Shown here: one piece after another, positions 21,763 through 30,513 of the stretch
Layout: the number at the start of each line of letters is the position of its first letter
Position numbering within the stretch: the stretch's first letter is position 1
Assembly (NCBI GenBank): GCA_004321905.1
Contig: SCQF01000018.1
Coordinates: 1-40,536, forward strand
Length of the DNA stretch: 40,536 nt
From: Verrucomicrobiota bacterium
Lineage (GTDB): Bacteria; Verrucomicrobiota; Kiritimatiellia; CAIQIC01
Direction: 5' to 3'
Notes under the pieces: model-generated
The model's database searches: none
The model's input: only the letters and a program-made list of their open reading frames with translations
What the model was told of the DNA's origin: nothing
Made by a program: the position numbers and the translations under genes

Positions 21763-23715
21763 TCACTTCACTTTCGCGCCGCTGGAAAGTTCGCCGTCAA
21801 GCGTAACGAGGACCAGCTTCTCGCCCTTGGAGGCCGCGAGCAACATGCCTTGTGACTCGACGCCGCGGATTTTGGCGGGCTTGAGATTGGCAACGATGAC
21901 CACCATCTTGCCGATGAGTTTTTCCGGTGCGTAGTAGAGCGCAATGCCCGCAACGATCTGCCGGCGTTCTTCGCCGACAAAGACCTCCAGCTTAAGCAGC
22001 TTGTCCGCGCCCTCGATTTTCGCGGCGTTGATGATCTTGGCCGTACGCAGATCAAGCTTGGCGAAGTGATCGTAGTCGAGCAACTCCACTACGTTCGTCT
22101 TCTCCGGCGCAGGCTTAGCCGCTGGTTGGGCTTTCTTCTGACTGACCTCTGACTTCTGACCGCTGGCCTCTTCCGTTTTCTCCACCCGCGGAAACAGCGG
22201 ACCGAAATCCTTGAGCGGTGCGCCGGGCTGGAGCACACCCCACGCGCGGAGTTCATCGAGTTTCGGCGTGGTGTCCGTCTGACCCAACGAGGACAACACG
22301 ACCATCATTTTCTCCGGCATCACCGGATAGAGCAGGCCGGCGGCAACGCGCAGGCATTCAGCAGCGGTGAACAGCGTCGTCGCGAGTGGCGCTTTGTCCG
22401 GTTGCTTCGCCATCGTCCACGGCTGCTTGAGTTCGAGGTAGCGGTTGATCGCCTTGACCGCGACGATGGCCGCGCCCGCGCCTTCGTGCAGCCGCAGATC
22501 AACCACGGAACGCTCCAGCGTGGTCACGGCGGCTTGCACCGTGTCCCACACCGTTTTTTCCTCCCCGCCCTTGAGCGCATCCTCCGCCGGCGCGGGCAGC
22601 TTGCCCTCGAAATAACGCGTGGTCATGTTGACGAGGCGGCTGAGCAAATTACCGAGATCGTTCGCGAGATCGGCGTTGAAGCGCCGCACGAAGCTATCTT
22701 CGGTGAACGACGCGTCCTGCCCCATCACCATCTCTGCGATTAGAAAGTAACGAAACGCATCCACGCCAAAACGCTCGATCATGTCCATCGGGTCCACCAC
22801 GTTGCCCGTGGTCTTGGACATCTTACTGCCGCCGGTGAGCCACCAGCCATGCGCGAAGACCATCTCCGGCAACGGCACAGCGCACGCCTTGAGCATCGTC
22901 GGCCAATACACCGTGTGCGTCGTCAGAATGTCCTTGCCGATCAGTTGCACCGAGGCGGGCCACCACTTTTTGAATGTGGCGTCGTCCGCGCGGTAGCCGA
23001 TGGCGCTGATGTAATTCACCAGCGCATCGAACCAGACGTAGCACACATAGTCGGCGTCGAACGGCAGCTCGATGCCCCACGGCAGCCGGCTTTTCGGGCG
23101 CGAGATGCAGAGGTCGTTGAGCGGCTGACGCAAAAAGCCCAGCGTCTCGTTACGCCGGAAATCCGGCTGGATGAACTTCGGATGGTCCTGGATGTACTCA
23201 ATCAACCACTGCTGATATTTGCCCATCCGAAAAAAGTAGTTGGCTTCCTTGATCTTCTCCACCGGCCGCCGGCAGTCGGGACAGGTGCCCTCGATCAAGT
23301 CCTTCTCGGTGAAGAATCGTTCGCACGGCACGCAATACCAGCCGTCGTATTCGGCGCGATAGATTTCGCCGCGCTTATACAAATCCGCCAGCATCTGCTG
23401 CACCACGGTCTTGTGCCGCGCCTCGGTCGTGCGGAGGAAGTCGTCGTTCGTGATGCCGAGTTTTTTCCAAAGCTGCTGGAAGCGCACGACGGTCTTATCC
23501 GCCTGCTCCTGCGGCGTCAGCCCGGCGGCGGCGGCGGCTTTGGCCACCTTCTGCCCGTGCTCGTCGGTGCCGGTCAGGAAAAACGTCGGCGTGCCGAGCA
23601 GCCGGTGATAACGCGCGAGCACATCGGCCAGCACCGTCGTGTAGGCGTGGCCCACGTGCGGCTGGTCGTTGACGTAATAGATCGGCGTCGTGACGTAAAA
23701 CTTGCTTTTGTGCAT
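21763..23715 (-). CDS. metG: Methionyl-tRNA synthetase
   Basis: 650 residues from MHKSKFYVTTPIYYVNDQPH. The class I signatures are PHVGHAYT (19-26, HIGH box) and GGSKMSKTTGN (KMSKS box). A zinc knuckle with CVPCERF and CPDCRRP lies in the connective domain. A C-terminal tRNA-binding (Trbp111-like) domain of about 100 residues follows a linker containing EASGQKSEVSQKKAQ; that linker is encoded by a repeat-like stretch (TCAGAAGTCAGAGGTCAG on the minus strand). The start at 23715 is preferred over 23787 because upstream codons are repeat-derived. Confidence 0.95.
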   Translation of the reverse strand: MHKSKFYVTTPIYYVNDQPHVGHAYTTVLADVLARYHRLLGTPTFFLTGTDEHGQKVAKAAAAAGLTPQEQADKTVVRFQQLWKKLGITNDDFLRTTEARHKTVVQQMLADLYKRGEIYRAEYDGWYCVPCERFFTEKDLIEGTCPDCRRPVEKIKEANYFFRMGKYQQWLIEYIQDHPKFIQPDFRRNETLGFLRQPLNDLCISRPKSRLPWGIELPFDADYVCYVWFDALVNYISAIGYRADDATFKKWWPASVQLIGKDILTTHTVYWPTMLKACAVPLPEMVFAHGWWLTGGSKMSKTTGNVVDPMDMIERFGVDAFRYFLIAEMVMGQDASFTEDSFVRRFNADLANDLGNLLSRLVNMTTRYFEGKLPAPAEDALKGGEEKTVWDTVQAAVTTLERSVVDLRLHEGAGAAIVAVKAINRYLELKQPWTMAKQPDKAPLATTLFTAAECLRVAAGLLYPVMPEKMMVVLSSLGQTDTTPKLDELRAWGVLQPGAPLKDFGPLFPRVEKTEEASGQKSEVSQKKAQPAAKPAPEKTNVVELLDYDHFAKLDLRTAKIINAAKIEGADKLLKLEVFVGEERRQIVAGIALYYAPEKLIGKMVVIVANLKPAKIRGVESQGMLLAASKGEKLVLVTLDGELSSGAKVK

Positions 23716-23756
23716 GGCGGCTCCGTTTCGCGGCGGATTATACGCGACGGCGGCGG

Positions 23757-23843
23757 TTTTCCAAGGTTTACCCGCCTTCGGCGGCACCGAAGGCGACCAG
23801 GGCTTGGAAAAAGACCATTATGGAGTTTCCAAGCCTTGGAAAC
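23757..23843. repeat. Composite paired palindrome with nested repeat
   Basis: The first unit is split: TTTTCCAAGG ... GGCTTGGAAAA (23757-23811), with an inserted GTTTACCCGCCTTCGGCGGC-type palindrome (CGCCTTCGG/CCGAAGGCG). The second unit TTTCCAAGCCTTGGAAA is at 23826-23842, 13-14 bp after the first. A second copy of the same composite, inverted, is at 31415-31469. Confidence 0.85.
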
Positions 23844-23873
23844 CGCCGTCTTTGCCGTTATAGTGCCGCCGCC

Positions 23874-24440
23874 ATGCCGGAAAATTTCGACATCATTTTG
23901 GCCAGCCGCTCACCGCGCCGCCGCGACTTGTTGGGCCTGCTCGGCCGGACATTCCGCATCGTCGAACCGACACACGCAGAGCAGCGACTGCCGGGCGAAC
24001 ACGCCGCCGATTACGCAGTGCGCAACGCCCGCGAAAAGGCGCGGTCCGTCCGCCATCACGCCGGTACGACCAACTTTCTCATCATCGGCGCCGATACCAT
24101 CGTCGTACTCGACGAGCGCATCCTTGAAAAGCCGCGCGATGCCGCGCACGCCCGCGCCATGCTCCGTGCGCTGTCGGACCGCACGCACGAAGTCATCACC
24201 GGTCTCGCGCTGCTCACGGCCGCCGGCGAGAAGTGCAGTGCCGTCCGCACCGCCGTCACATTCCGTGCGTTGAGCGATGCCGAGATCGAGACCTATATCA
24301 CCACCGGCGAGCCGTTCGACAAAGCCGGCGCCTACGGCATCCAGGGCCATGCCGCGCACCTGGTCACGGAAATCCGCGGTTCCTACACCAACGTCGTCGG
24401 CCTGCCGCTGGCCGAGGTCGCCGAAGCGTTGAACCATTAG
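23874..24440 (+). CDS. maf: Maf family nucleoside triphosphate pyrophosphatase
   Basis: 188 residues from MPENFDIILASRSPRRRDLL. Hydrolyses non-canonical or pyrimidine NTPs (house-cleaning). LASRSPRRRDLL (9-20), GADTIVVLDERILEKP and EPFDKAGAYGIQG are the conserved motifs. The ORF extends 18 codons upstream through a palindromic repeat, which I exclude. Confidence 0.93.
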   Translation: MPENFDIILASRSPRRRDLLGLLGRTFRIVEPTHAEQRLPGEHAADYAVRNAREKARSVRHHAGTTNFLIIGADTIVVLDERILEKPRDAAHARAMLRALSDRTHEVITGLALLTAAGEKCSAVRTAVTFRALSDAEIETYITTGEPFDKAGAYGIQGHAAHLVTEIRGSYTNVVGLPLAEVAEALNH

Positions 24441-24491
24441 CCGTAAAGCGGCACAAAAAACACGAACCGGCAAAATTTGACCGGCCTTTTC

Positions 24492-24520
24492 TTGCGTGTT
24501 CGCGATGGCGACGCTATATT
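24492..24520 (+). promoter_or_regulatory. Putative promoter of the large dehydrogenase gene
   Basis: TTGCGT (24492-24497) and TATATT (24515-24520) are 17 bp apart; the start codon is 30 bp downstream. Confidence 0.4.
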
Positions 24521-24549
24521 CCGCGCGACGAAAATCGAAAGGATATACA

Positions 24550-26220
24550 ATGCAGATTCCAAGCACACAGCAGGCGGTTCAATTGGTCGGACCAGATCAA
24601 CTCCAACTCAACAAGGCCAAGGCCGTACACCAGCCGGGGCCGCACCAGATTTTGTGTCGCGTAGATGTCTGCGGGCTGTGTTTCTCCGACCTCAAGCTGC
24701 TCAAGCAATTCTCGGCGCACGTCCGTAAAACGCCGATTTTGAGCGGCATCGCTGAATCCGCGCTCAAAGAAATCGCCTCCTACGTCCCCAACGAAGCGCC
24801 CACCGTACCGGGCCATGAAGCCGTCGTCACCGTCGTCGCTGCCGGGCCGGGCGTCACACACTGCAAGGTCGGTGGGCGCTACCTCGTGCAGACCGACTAC
24901 CGCTGGCTCCGTACCGCCAATTCCAACGGCGCGTTCGGGTATAACCTTGAAGGCGCGCTGCAGGAATATGTGCTGCTCGATGAGCGCGTCTATGTGGCAC
25001 CCGACGGCCAATCCATGATGATTCCGATCACGAGCGACAAATCGTCCTCCGCGCTTGCGCTCTGCGAGCCGTGGGCGTGCGTCGAAGACGCCTATGTGGT
25101 GACCGAACGGCAGACGTTGAAGACCGGCGGACGGTTGTTGATCGTGGCCGACGCCAAGCCCGATGCGTGCATCGTGGATAAATTGCTCAAAGCGACCGCA
25201 CCGCAACAATTCGCCTGTGTCAGCAGTTTCCCGCCGCCGCCTGCCGCCCTGACGATGCAGCCGGAAAAATTCAGCGACCTCGCCGCGGTACCGGAAAACA
25301 CGTTTGACGACATCCTCTACTTCGGCGCGAACGCCGACACAGTGGAAAAACTGTTCGCCAAGCTCACGGGTCACGGCCTGCTGGTCATTTGCCAATGCGG
25401 GATGAAGTTCGGCCGCCCGGTGACCACCGCCGTCGGGCGCGTCCACTACGGCGGCATCCGCATCGTCGGTACGCCGGGCAGCGAGCCGTCCGACGCGCTC
25501 CGTAGCATTCCGCCGACCGGCGAGATTCGCAAGGGCGACAAGATCAACGTGATCGGCGCCGGTGGCCCGATGGGTGTGATGCACGTCGTCCGCAATTTGT
25601 GCCAAGGCGTGCCCGGCGTCAGCATCTATGCCGGCGACTTGAGCGATGAGCGCCTTGCCGCGCTGACCGCGATTGCCGATCCGATTGCCCAGAAGAACAA
25701 CCTTGGCTATCACCCCTACAACGCGAAGACCAGCGCGCCCGCCGGCGTCACCTTCAACTACGCCGCCGTCATGGCGCCCGTGCCCGCGCTCGTCGCCGCC
25801 GCTCTCGCCCAAGCGGCCACGCGCGGCATCATCAACATTTTCGCCGGTATTCCGGCGACCGTCAGCGGACCGATAGACCTCGATCTCTACTGCGCCAAAG
25901 GTTGCTATTTCGTCGGCACCAGCGGCTCAACGCTCGACGATATGCTCGCGCTCAAGCGCAAGGTCGAAAACGGCCAGCTCGATACCAACGTTTCCGTCGC
26001 CGCGATCAGCGGCCTCGAAGGCGCGATCGAAGGCATCCGCGCGGTGGAGAAGCAGCAAATTCCGGGAAAAATTTTGGTCTATCCCGCGTGCAAAGGCCTT
26101 GGCCTGACGCCACTTCCAAGCCTTGGAAAAACGCAGCCGCAAGTTTTCCAAGCCTTGGAAAACGGCCTCTGGACCAAGCGTGCCGAACAAGCGCTTCTCG
26201 CCGCCGCTGATAAAAAATAG
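24550..26220 (+). CDS. Large zinc-type alcohol dehydrogenase-like protein with two Rossmann-like regions
   Basis: 556 residues against about 350 for usual family members; AAGGA lies 7 nt upstream. The N-terminal GroES-like domain has VDVCGLCFSDLKLL (Cys41), PGHEAVVTVV (His89, Glu90) and ALCEPWACVEDAY (170-182). A first Rossmann-like region (about 190-310, GGRLLIVADAKPDACIVDKL) lacks a clear GxGxxG, while a second at 326-480 has KINVIGAGGPMGVMHVVRN. The catalytic Zn site seems intact; the structural four-Cys lobe is not obvious. The C-terminal 40 residues contain LPSLGK and FQALENG, encoded by the paired palindrome repeat. Substrate unknown; sugar or polyol dehydrogenases are the closest look-alikes. 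Confidence 0.8.
   Translation: MQIPSTQQAVQLVGPDQLQLNKAKAVHQPGPHQILCRVDVCGLCFSDLKLLKQFSAHVRKTPILSGIAESALKEIASYVPNEAPTVPGHEAVVTVVAAGPGVTHCKVGGRYLVQTDYRWLRTANSNGAFGYNLEGALQEYVLLDERVYVAPDGQSMMIPITSDKSSSALALCEPWACVEDAYVVTERQTLKTGGRLLIVADAKPDACIVDKLLKATAPQQFACVSSFPPPPAALTMQPEKFSDLAAVPENTFDDILYFGANADTVEKLFAKLTGHGLLVICQCGMKFGRPVTTAVGRVHYGGIRIVGTPGSEPSDALRSIPPTGEIRKGDKINVIGAGGPMGVMHVVRNLCQGVPGVSIYAGDLSDERLAALTAIADPIAQKNNLGYHPYNAKTSAPAGVTFNYAAVMAPVPALVAAALAQAATRGIINIFAGIPATVSGPIDLDLYCAKGCYFVGTSGSTLDDMLALKRKVENGQLDTNVSVAAISGLEGAIEGIRAVEKQQIPGKILVYPACKGLGLTPLPSLGKTQPQVFQALENGLWTKRAEQALLAAADKK
26113..26162. repeat. Paired palindrome repeat inside the dehydrogenase gene
   Basis: Units CTTCCAAGCCTTGGAAAA (about 26113-26130) and TTTTCCAAGCCTTGGAAAA (26144-26162), period 31 bp, translated in frame near the C-terminus. 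Confidence 0.9.
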
Positions 26221-26227
26221 TCCAACC

Positions 26228-26294
26228 ACCGGGATCACCGATCCCGGTTACAACAAAACGAGCGCTTTCTGTAGCCGGGGTCGCTGACCCCGGC
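26228..26294. repeat. Pair of perfect 9-bp-stem hairpins
   Basis: ACCGGGATC acc GATCCCGGT (26228-26248) and GCCGGGGTC gct GACCCCGGC (26274-26294). They lie 8 bp after the dehydrogenase stop and may act as terminator, but the twin structure suggests another dispersed repeat family. Confidence 0.7.
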
Positions 26295-26346
26295 CTTCAC
26301 AGCGAAAAGACTTACTGCACAGCGGAAATTCGCGTAGCATCCGGCC

Positions 26347-27732
26347 ATGCGGATTCAATTTCTCGGCGGCGTGGAAACGGTCACCGGCTCGCAGCACCTC
26401 ATTGAGGCGGGCGGGCGGCGCGTCTTGCGCGACTGCGGGTTGTTCCAAGGCCGGCGTGACGAGGCGCGGAAAATCAATACGACGCTGCGCTGTCCGCCGA
26501 ACACGCTCGACGCGGTGGTCCTTTCCCACGCGCACATTGACCACTGCGGCAATCTGCCGATGCTGGCGCGCGGTGGCTATACCAGGCCGATTCACGCGAC
26601 CACCGCCACGGTCGAGTTGGCGGCGGTGATGCTGCGCGATGCCGCGCGCATTCAGGAACAGGACGCTGCCTATTTGAATCAGAAGACCAATCGCCGCGGC
26701 ATCCCTGCTGTTGAGCCGCTCTACACTAGCGCCGATGCCGAGGCGGCGATCAAACTTTTTCAGGGCCATCGCTACGGTGAGACCATCGAGCCGGCACCGG
26801 GCATCAAAATTTTATTTCAGGATGCGGGTCACATCCTTGGTTCGGCGCTCAACGTGTTCGAGTTGGCGGAGAACGGCAAGAAAGCGCGCGTTGGCTTTGC
26901 GTTGGACCTTGGGCGCAAGGATTTGCCGATCATTCGCGACCCGGAAACCATGCGCGATCTTGACCTGCTGGTGCTGGAAAGCACCTATGGCGATCGGTTG
27001 CACGACGATGTGGCGCGCGCTGAGGATGAACTCGCCGCGGCCATCAATCGGACGCTGGCGCGCGGCGGCAAGGTGCTGATCCCGTCGTTCGCGCTGGAGC
27101 GGGCGCAGGAAATCCTCTATCACCTCGCCAATCTTTTCGCCGCCGGCCGGGTGAAAAAAGTGCCGGTCTATGTGGATAGCCCGATGACGGTCGAACTGAC
27201 GCGTATCTTCGCCCGGCACCGCGACTACTTCGATGCCGAGACGCAGGCCCTGTTCGATCGGCTTGGCGGCATCATGCGGCCCGACTGGGTGCATTTCGCC
27301 GCGACGGTCGAGGAATCGAAGAACATCACCGCCAGCACCGTGCCGTGCGTGGTCATCGCGCCCAATGGGATGTGCGAACATGGTCGCATCCTGCATCATC
27401 TCAAACATGGCATCGAAAATCCGAAGAACACGATTTTGATCGTCGGCTTTCAGGCAGAAAATACGCTTGGCCGGCGGCTGGTCGAGGGCACGCAACACGT
27501 AAAGATTTTCGGCGATGATTTCACGCGCCGCGCCGAAGTCGTCACGCTCAATGCGTTCAGCGCGCACGCCGACCGCGATGAGCTGGTGAGTTATGTCCGC
27601 CAAGTCCAGCCGCGCAAAATTGCGCTCGTCCACGGCGAGCCGAAAATCCGCGCCGCCTTGGCCACGAGGTTGCGCGGTATGCAAGCCGCGCCCGTGCTCG
27701 AACCCCCAACCGGAGAAAGTGTGGAGCTTTGA
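26347..27732 (+). CDS. MBL-fold / beta-CASP RNA-processing exonuclease
   Basis: 461 residues. The metallo-beta-lactamase motif is HAHIDHCGNL (61-70), with further ligands in DAGHILGSALNVF and the Asp of ALDLGRKD. A beta-CASP insert follows (ESTYGDRLH, IPSFALERAQEIL, VDSPM), and the C-terminal RMMBL segment has FSAHADRDEL. This is the CPSF/Ysh1-like architecture of RNA or, less often, DNA nucleases. The era TTG start overlaps its stop. Confidence 0.92.
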   Translation: MRIQFLGGVETVTGSQHLIEAGGRRVLRDCGLFQGRRDEARKINTTLRCPPNTLDAVVLSHAHIDHCGNLPMLARGGYTRPIHATTATVELAAVMLRDAARIQEQDAAYLNQKTNRRGIPAVEPLYTSADAEAAIKLFQGHRYGETIEPAPGIKILFQDAGHILGSALNVFELAENGKKARVGFALDLGRKDLPIIRDPETMRDLDLLVLESTYGDRLHDDVARAEDELAAAINRTLARGGKVLIPSFALERAQEILYHLANLFAAGRVKKVPVYVDSPMTVELTRIFARHRDYFDAETQALFDRLGGIMRPDWVHFAATVEESKNITASTVPCVVIAPNGMCEHGRILHHLKHGIENPKNTILIVGFQAENTLGRRLVEGTQHVKIFGDDFTRRAEVVTLNAFSAHADRDELVSYVRQVQPRKIALVHGEPKIRAALATRLRGMQAAPVLEPPTGESVEL

Positions 27733-28649
27733 ACGCAGAAAATAATAAACCGAGCCGGCGCGCCGGTATGATCGCCATCGTCGGACGTGCCAATGTTGGC
27801 AAATCCACGCTGATCAACCGCCTGCTCGGCGAAAAAGTCAGCATCGTCAGCCCTGTGGCGCAAACCACGCGCAATCTGGTGCGCGGCATTTTGAACGAAC
27901 CGCGCGGCCAGCTCGTGTTCCTCGATACCCCCGGCGTGCATCAGGCCAGCTACGATCTCGGACACGTGATGAATCGCACGGCGCGCGCCGCGGTCGAAGG
28001 CGTGGATGTCGTGTTGCTCGTGCTCGACGGCACCACCACGCCGCGCGCCGAAGACGAGGGCTGGATGCGCCGCCTGCTGTTTCACCCGGCCCCGGTTGTT
28101 GCGCTGGTGAACAAATGCGACGAAAAGGAAGATCACACCGCCGCCTATCAGCAGCGCTGGGCCAGCGTCGCGAAGGAAAAAAACTCTACGAAGCAAGCCG
28201 ATTGGTTACGTAGCTCCGCCGTCACCGGCGAGGGCATCTCGGAGCTAGTTACCAAACTGTTCGCGCTCGCTCCGCTTGGCGAGCAACTGTTCCCCGAAGA
28301 TATCCTGAGCGACTATCCGCGCAAGCTGGCCATCGCCGACGTGGTTCGTGAAAAATATTTCCACGAATTGCGCGCCGAACTGCCGCATACGCTGGCGGTG
28401 GAGATCGAGGAACTCGAAGAAAAACCGGACGGTTGGCTGGCCCAGGGCGCGATCATGGTCGAGAAGCCGTCGCAGAAGCCGATCCTGCTGGGCACGAAGG
28501 GCCGGATGTTCAAACGCGTTGTTGCCGCGGCGGAAAAAGATTTGGCGGAAATGTACGGCCTGCCGATCAAGCTCGAACTCTGGATTCGCGTGGAGAAGAA
28601 CTGGCAGAAAAATTTCTGGGTTTTGAAGCGCCTCGGCTACGTGCCGTGA
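27729..28649 (+). CDS. era: GTPase Era
   Basis: 306 residues. Assists 16S rRNA maturation and 30S assembly. G1 GRANVGKSTL (19-28), switch region TTRNLVRGIL, G3 DTPGVHQ, G4 NKCD and G5 SSAVTGEG, followed by a C-terminal KH domain (PILLGTKGRMFKRVVAAAEK). The start is TTG 27729, overlapping the previous stop by 4 bp, with GTGGAG upstream. Pairing with a ribonuclease-like gene suits an RNA-processing operon. Confidence 0.95.
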   Translation: MNAENNKPSRRAGMIAIVGRANVGKSTLINRLLGEKVSIVSPVAQTTRNLVRGILNEPRGQLVFLDTPGVHQASYDLGHVMNRTARAAVEGVDVVLLVLDGTTTPRAEDEGWMRRLLFHPAPVVALVNKCDEKEDHTAAYQQRWASVAKEKNSTKQADWLRSSAVTGEGISELVTKLFALAPLGEQLFPEDILSDYPRKLAIADVVREKYFHELRAELPHTLAVEIEELEEKPDGWLAQGAIMVEKPSQKPILLGTKGRMFKRVVAAAEKDLAEMYGLPIKLELWIRVEKNWQKNFWVLKRLGYVP

Positions 28650-28673
28650 AATTTCCGGCGTAGTCGCGCGTTC

Positions 28674-28692
28674 TTTTCCAAGGCTTGGAAAA
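28674..28692. repeat. Single palindrome unit
   Basis: TTTTCCAAGGCTTGGAAAA downstream of era. Confidence 0.85.
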
Positions 28693-28708
28693 CGGCGAAA
28701 TTCGCGGC

Positions 28709-28737
28709 TTGTCGCGTGGCACGCACGCGGCTAAAGT
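28709..28737 (+). promoter_or_regulatory. Putative promoter of the lipoprotein gene
   Basis: TTGTCG (28709-28714) and TAAAGT (28732-28737), 17-bp spacer, 30 bp before the start codon. Confidence 0.4.
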
Positions 28738-28767
28738 GCCGCGTGCGGTATAGCGAAGGAGACCTTG

Positions 28768-29301
28768 ATGAAGGCAAAAACGTGGCTGCTAATCGTGCCG
28801 GTGCTGCTGATGAGCGTCTTGGCGGTCGGGCTGCTGCCGGGCTGCGAAGTGGGTAACCCCGACAACGTGGTGCCCGTTTCGGGCGGCAATTTTTCCGGCA
28901 ATTATACGAACCCCGGTGGCGGCGCCATGGTGGCGCGTAACAGCGGCAATGCGGTGACCTCGCTCAGTGTCACCCAGTTTGGCAACCAACTGAATGCCGT
29001 GGATAACAACGGGATTCTCTTTCAGGGCACCCTGGGCGACGTGGTGAGTTCCCGCGCGACGTTTACGCTGAGCGGCGCGACGACGGCCGGCGCCAAAGTG
29101 ACGGTGAACGGTAATTTGAGCGGAAGCGGCTCCACCGCGACGATGAACGGCACGTGGGCGGAGCCTGATTTTTTCAGCAGTATCTATGGGACCAGTGCCA
29201 TTTCGCCCATCACCAATTCAGTTCCGACCAACACGACTACCATGATTCGTATTCGTTGGAATCACTTGATGGGAACATCATTGCCCATCGCCTGCTGGTG
29301 A
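28768..29301 (+). CDS. Putative lipoprotein of unknown function
   Basis: 177 residues from ATG 28768 (AAGGAG upstream). MKAKTWLLIVPVLLMSVLAV then GLLPGC gives a lipoprotein signal with Cys26. The mature part is rich in Gly, Asn, Ser and Thr (GNYTNPGGGAMVARNSGNAV) and beta-like (NGILFQGTLGDV, VTVNGNLSGSGSTATMNGTW), similar to small Gly/Asn-rich PVC lipoproteins. The last 20 residues (MIRIRWNHLMGTSLPIACW) look unlike the rest and could reflect a frameshift. Convergent with the DegT gene, 3 bp apart. Confidence 0.65.
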   Translation: MKAKTWLLIVPVLLMSVLAVGLLPGCEVGNPDNVVPVSGGNFSGNYTNPGGGAMVARNSGNAVTSLSVTQFGNQLNAVDNNGILFQGTLGDVVSSRATFTLSGATTAGAKVTVNGNLSGSGSTATMNGTWAEPDFFSSIYGTSAISPITNSVPTNTTTMIRIRWNHLMGTSLPIACW

Positions 29302-29306
29302 TGTTC
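29273..29306. terminator. Hairpin between convergent genes
   Basis: GAACATCA (29273-29280) pairs with TGATGTTC (29299-29306) with an 18-nt loop. It overlaps the stop codons of both convergent genes. A weak bidirectional terminator candidate. Confidence 0.4.
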
Positions 29307-30453
29307 ACTGCTTGAAAAATTCACGGATGGACGCCACCACACATTCTGCTTGTGCGTCCGAAAGTTCCGGGTAAATCGGCAAGGCCAGCGTCTCGTTCGC
29401 CGCGCGTTCACTTTCCGGAAAATCGCCGGCACGGTGACCCAGCACGCGGAAACATTCCTGCAAATGGAGCGGCACGGGATAATAGACTTCTGAACCCACA
29501 CCACGTTCGGCAAGAAACGCGCGCAACGCATCACGCCGCGGCGTGCGGATCACGTATTGATTGAAGACGTGGCAGTGGCATGGCTCGCCATCGGCGCGGC
29601 CCGCTTCAGCGCAGGGCGTGGTGGGCAGCGTGACGACGTCGGGAGCCAAACCAGCGGTACGGAACAGTTGATTGTAGCGGGTGGCGTTGCGTCGCCGCGC
29701 CGCCGTCCACGCGTCGAGGTGGCGCAGCTTCACGTGCAACACGGCAGCTTGAAGCGCATCGAGACGGAAATTGCCGCCGATGATCTTGTGGTAATACTTC
29801 GGCTCCATGCCGTGATTCCGCAACGCAACAAGTTTGGCCGCGCGTGCGGCGTCGCCGGTGGTGAGCAGGCCGCCATCGCCCGCGCCACCGAGATTCTTGG
29901 ACGGGAAAAACGAAAAACAGCCGTAATCACCCCACGCGCCCGCCCGGCAGCCTTGATATTCCGCCCCGATGGCCTGGCAGGCGTCTTCAATCACCACCAG
30001 CTTATGCTTCCGGGCAATGGCGTTGATGGGAGTCATCTCCGCCATCCGGCCGTAGAGATGCACCGGCATGATCGCCTTCGTTCGCTTCGTTATCGTTTGT
30101 TCAATTTTGTGCGGATCGAGATTGAACGAAGTCGGTTCAATGTCCACAAATACCGGCCGTGCGCCCAACCGGGCGATGCAACCGGCCGTGGCAAAAAAGG
30201 TGTAGGGCGACGTGATGACTTCGTCGCCGACGCTGATCCCTTCCGCCATGAGCGCCATGAGCAACGCATCCGTCCCGGACGAAACGCCGACGGCGTGCGC
30301 CGCGCCGCAGTAGGCGCCGCAGGCCTGCTCGAAGGCCAGCACCGTGGGGCCTAAAATGAACACCTGCGCGGCCAACACCTCGGCCACCGCAGCATCAATT
30401 TCCGGTTGAATGGCGCGATACTGCGCTTTGAGATCGAGTAAGGGGATATTCAT
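29305..30453 (-). CDS. DegT/DnrJ/EryC1/StrS-family PLP aminotransferase
   Basis: 382 residues. Sugar aminotransferase fold, transferring an amino group to a nucleotide-linked keto-sugar. [20 protein letters not shown] start, [13 protein letters not shown] (56-68), [13 protein letters not shown] (156-168) and the PLP lysine Lys186 in [15 protein letters not shown]-terminal FNQYVIRT and [13 protein letters not shown] are typical of the WbpE/WlbE group. No other nucleotide-sugar genes are adjacent except a WbuC-like cupin 3.3 kb away, so the sugar is unknown. Confidence 0.92.
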   Translation of the reverse strand: MNIPLLDLKAQYRAIQPEIDAAVAEVLAAQVFILGPTVLAFEQACGAYCGAAHAVGVSSGTDALLMALMAEGISVGDEVITSPYTFFATAGCIARLGARPVFVDIEPTSFNLDPHKIEQTITKRTKAIMPVHLYGRMAEMTPINAIARKHKLVVIEDACQAIGAEYQGCRAGAWGDYGCFSFFPSKNLGGAGDGGLLTTGDAARAAKLVALRNHGMEPKYYHKIIGGNFRLDALQAAVLHVKLRHLDAWTAARRRNATRYNQLFRTAGLAPDVVTLPTTPCAEAGRADGEPCHCHVFNQYVIRTPRRDALRAFLAERGVGSEVYYPVPLHLQECFRVLGHRAGDFPESERAANETLALPIYPELSDAQAECVVASIREFFKQ

Positions 30454-30513
30454 CGGCGCGAATAGTAAAGGGCCATCCGCGGGTTGCCAATACCGAAGTG
30501 AGGAGAATACGCA

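Noticed and set aside
24514..25812. 432-codon ORF antisense to the dehydrogenase
   Set aside because: Shadow frame of a clear protein-coding gene.
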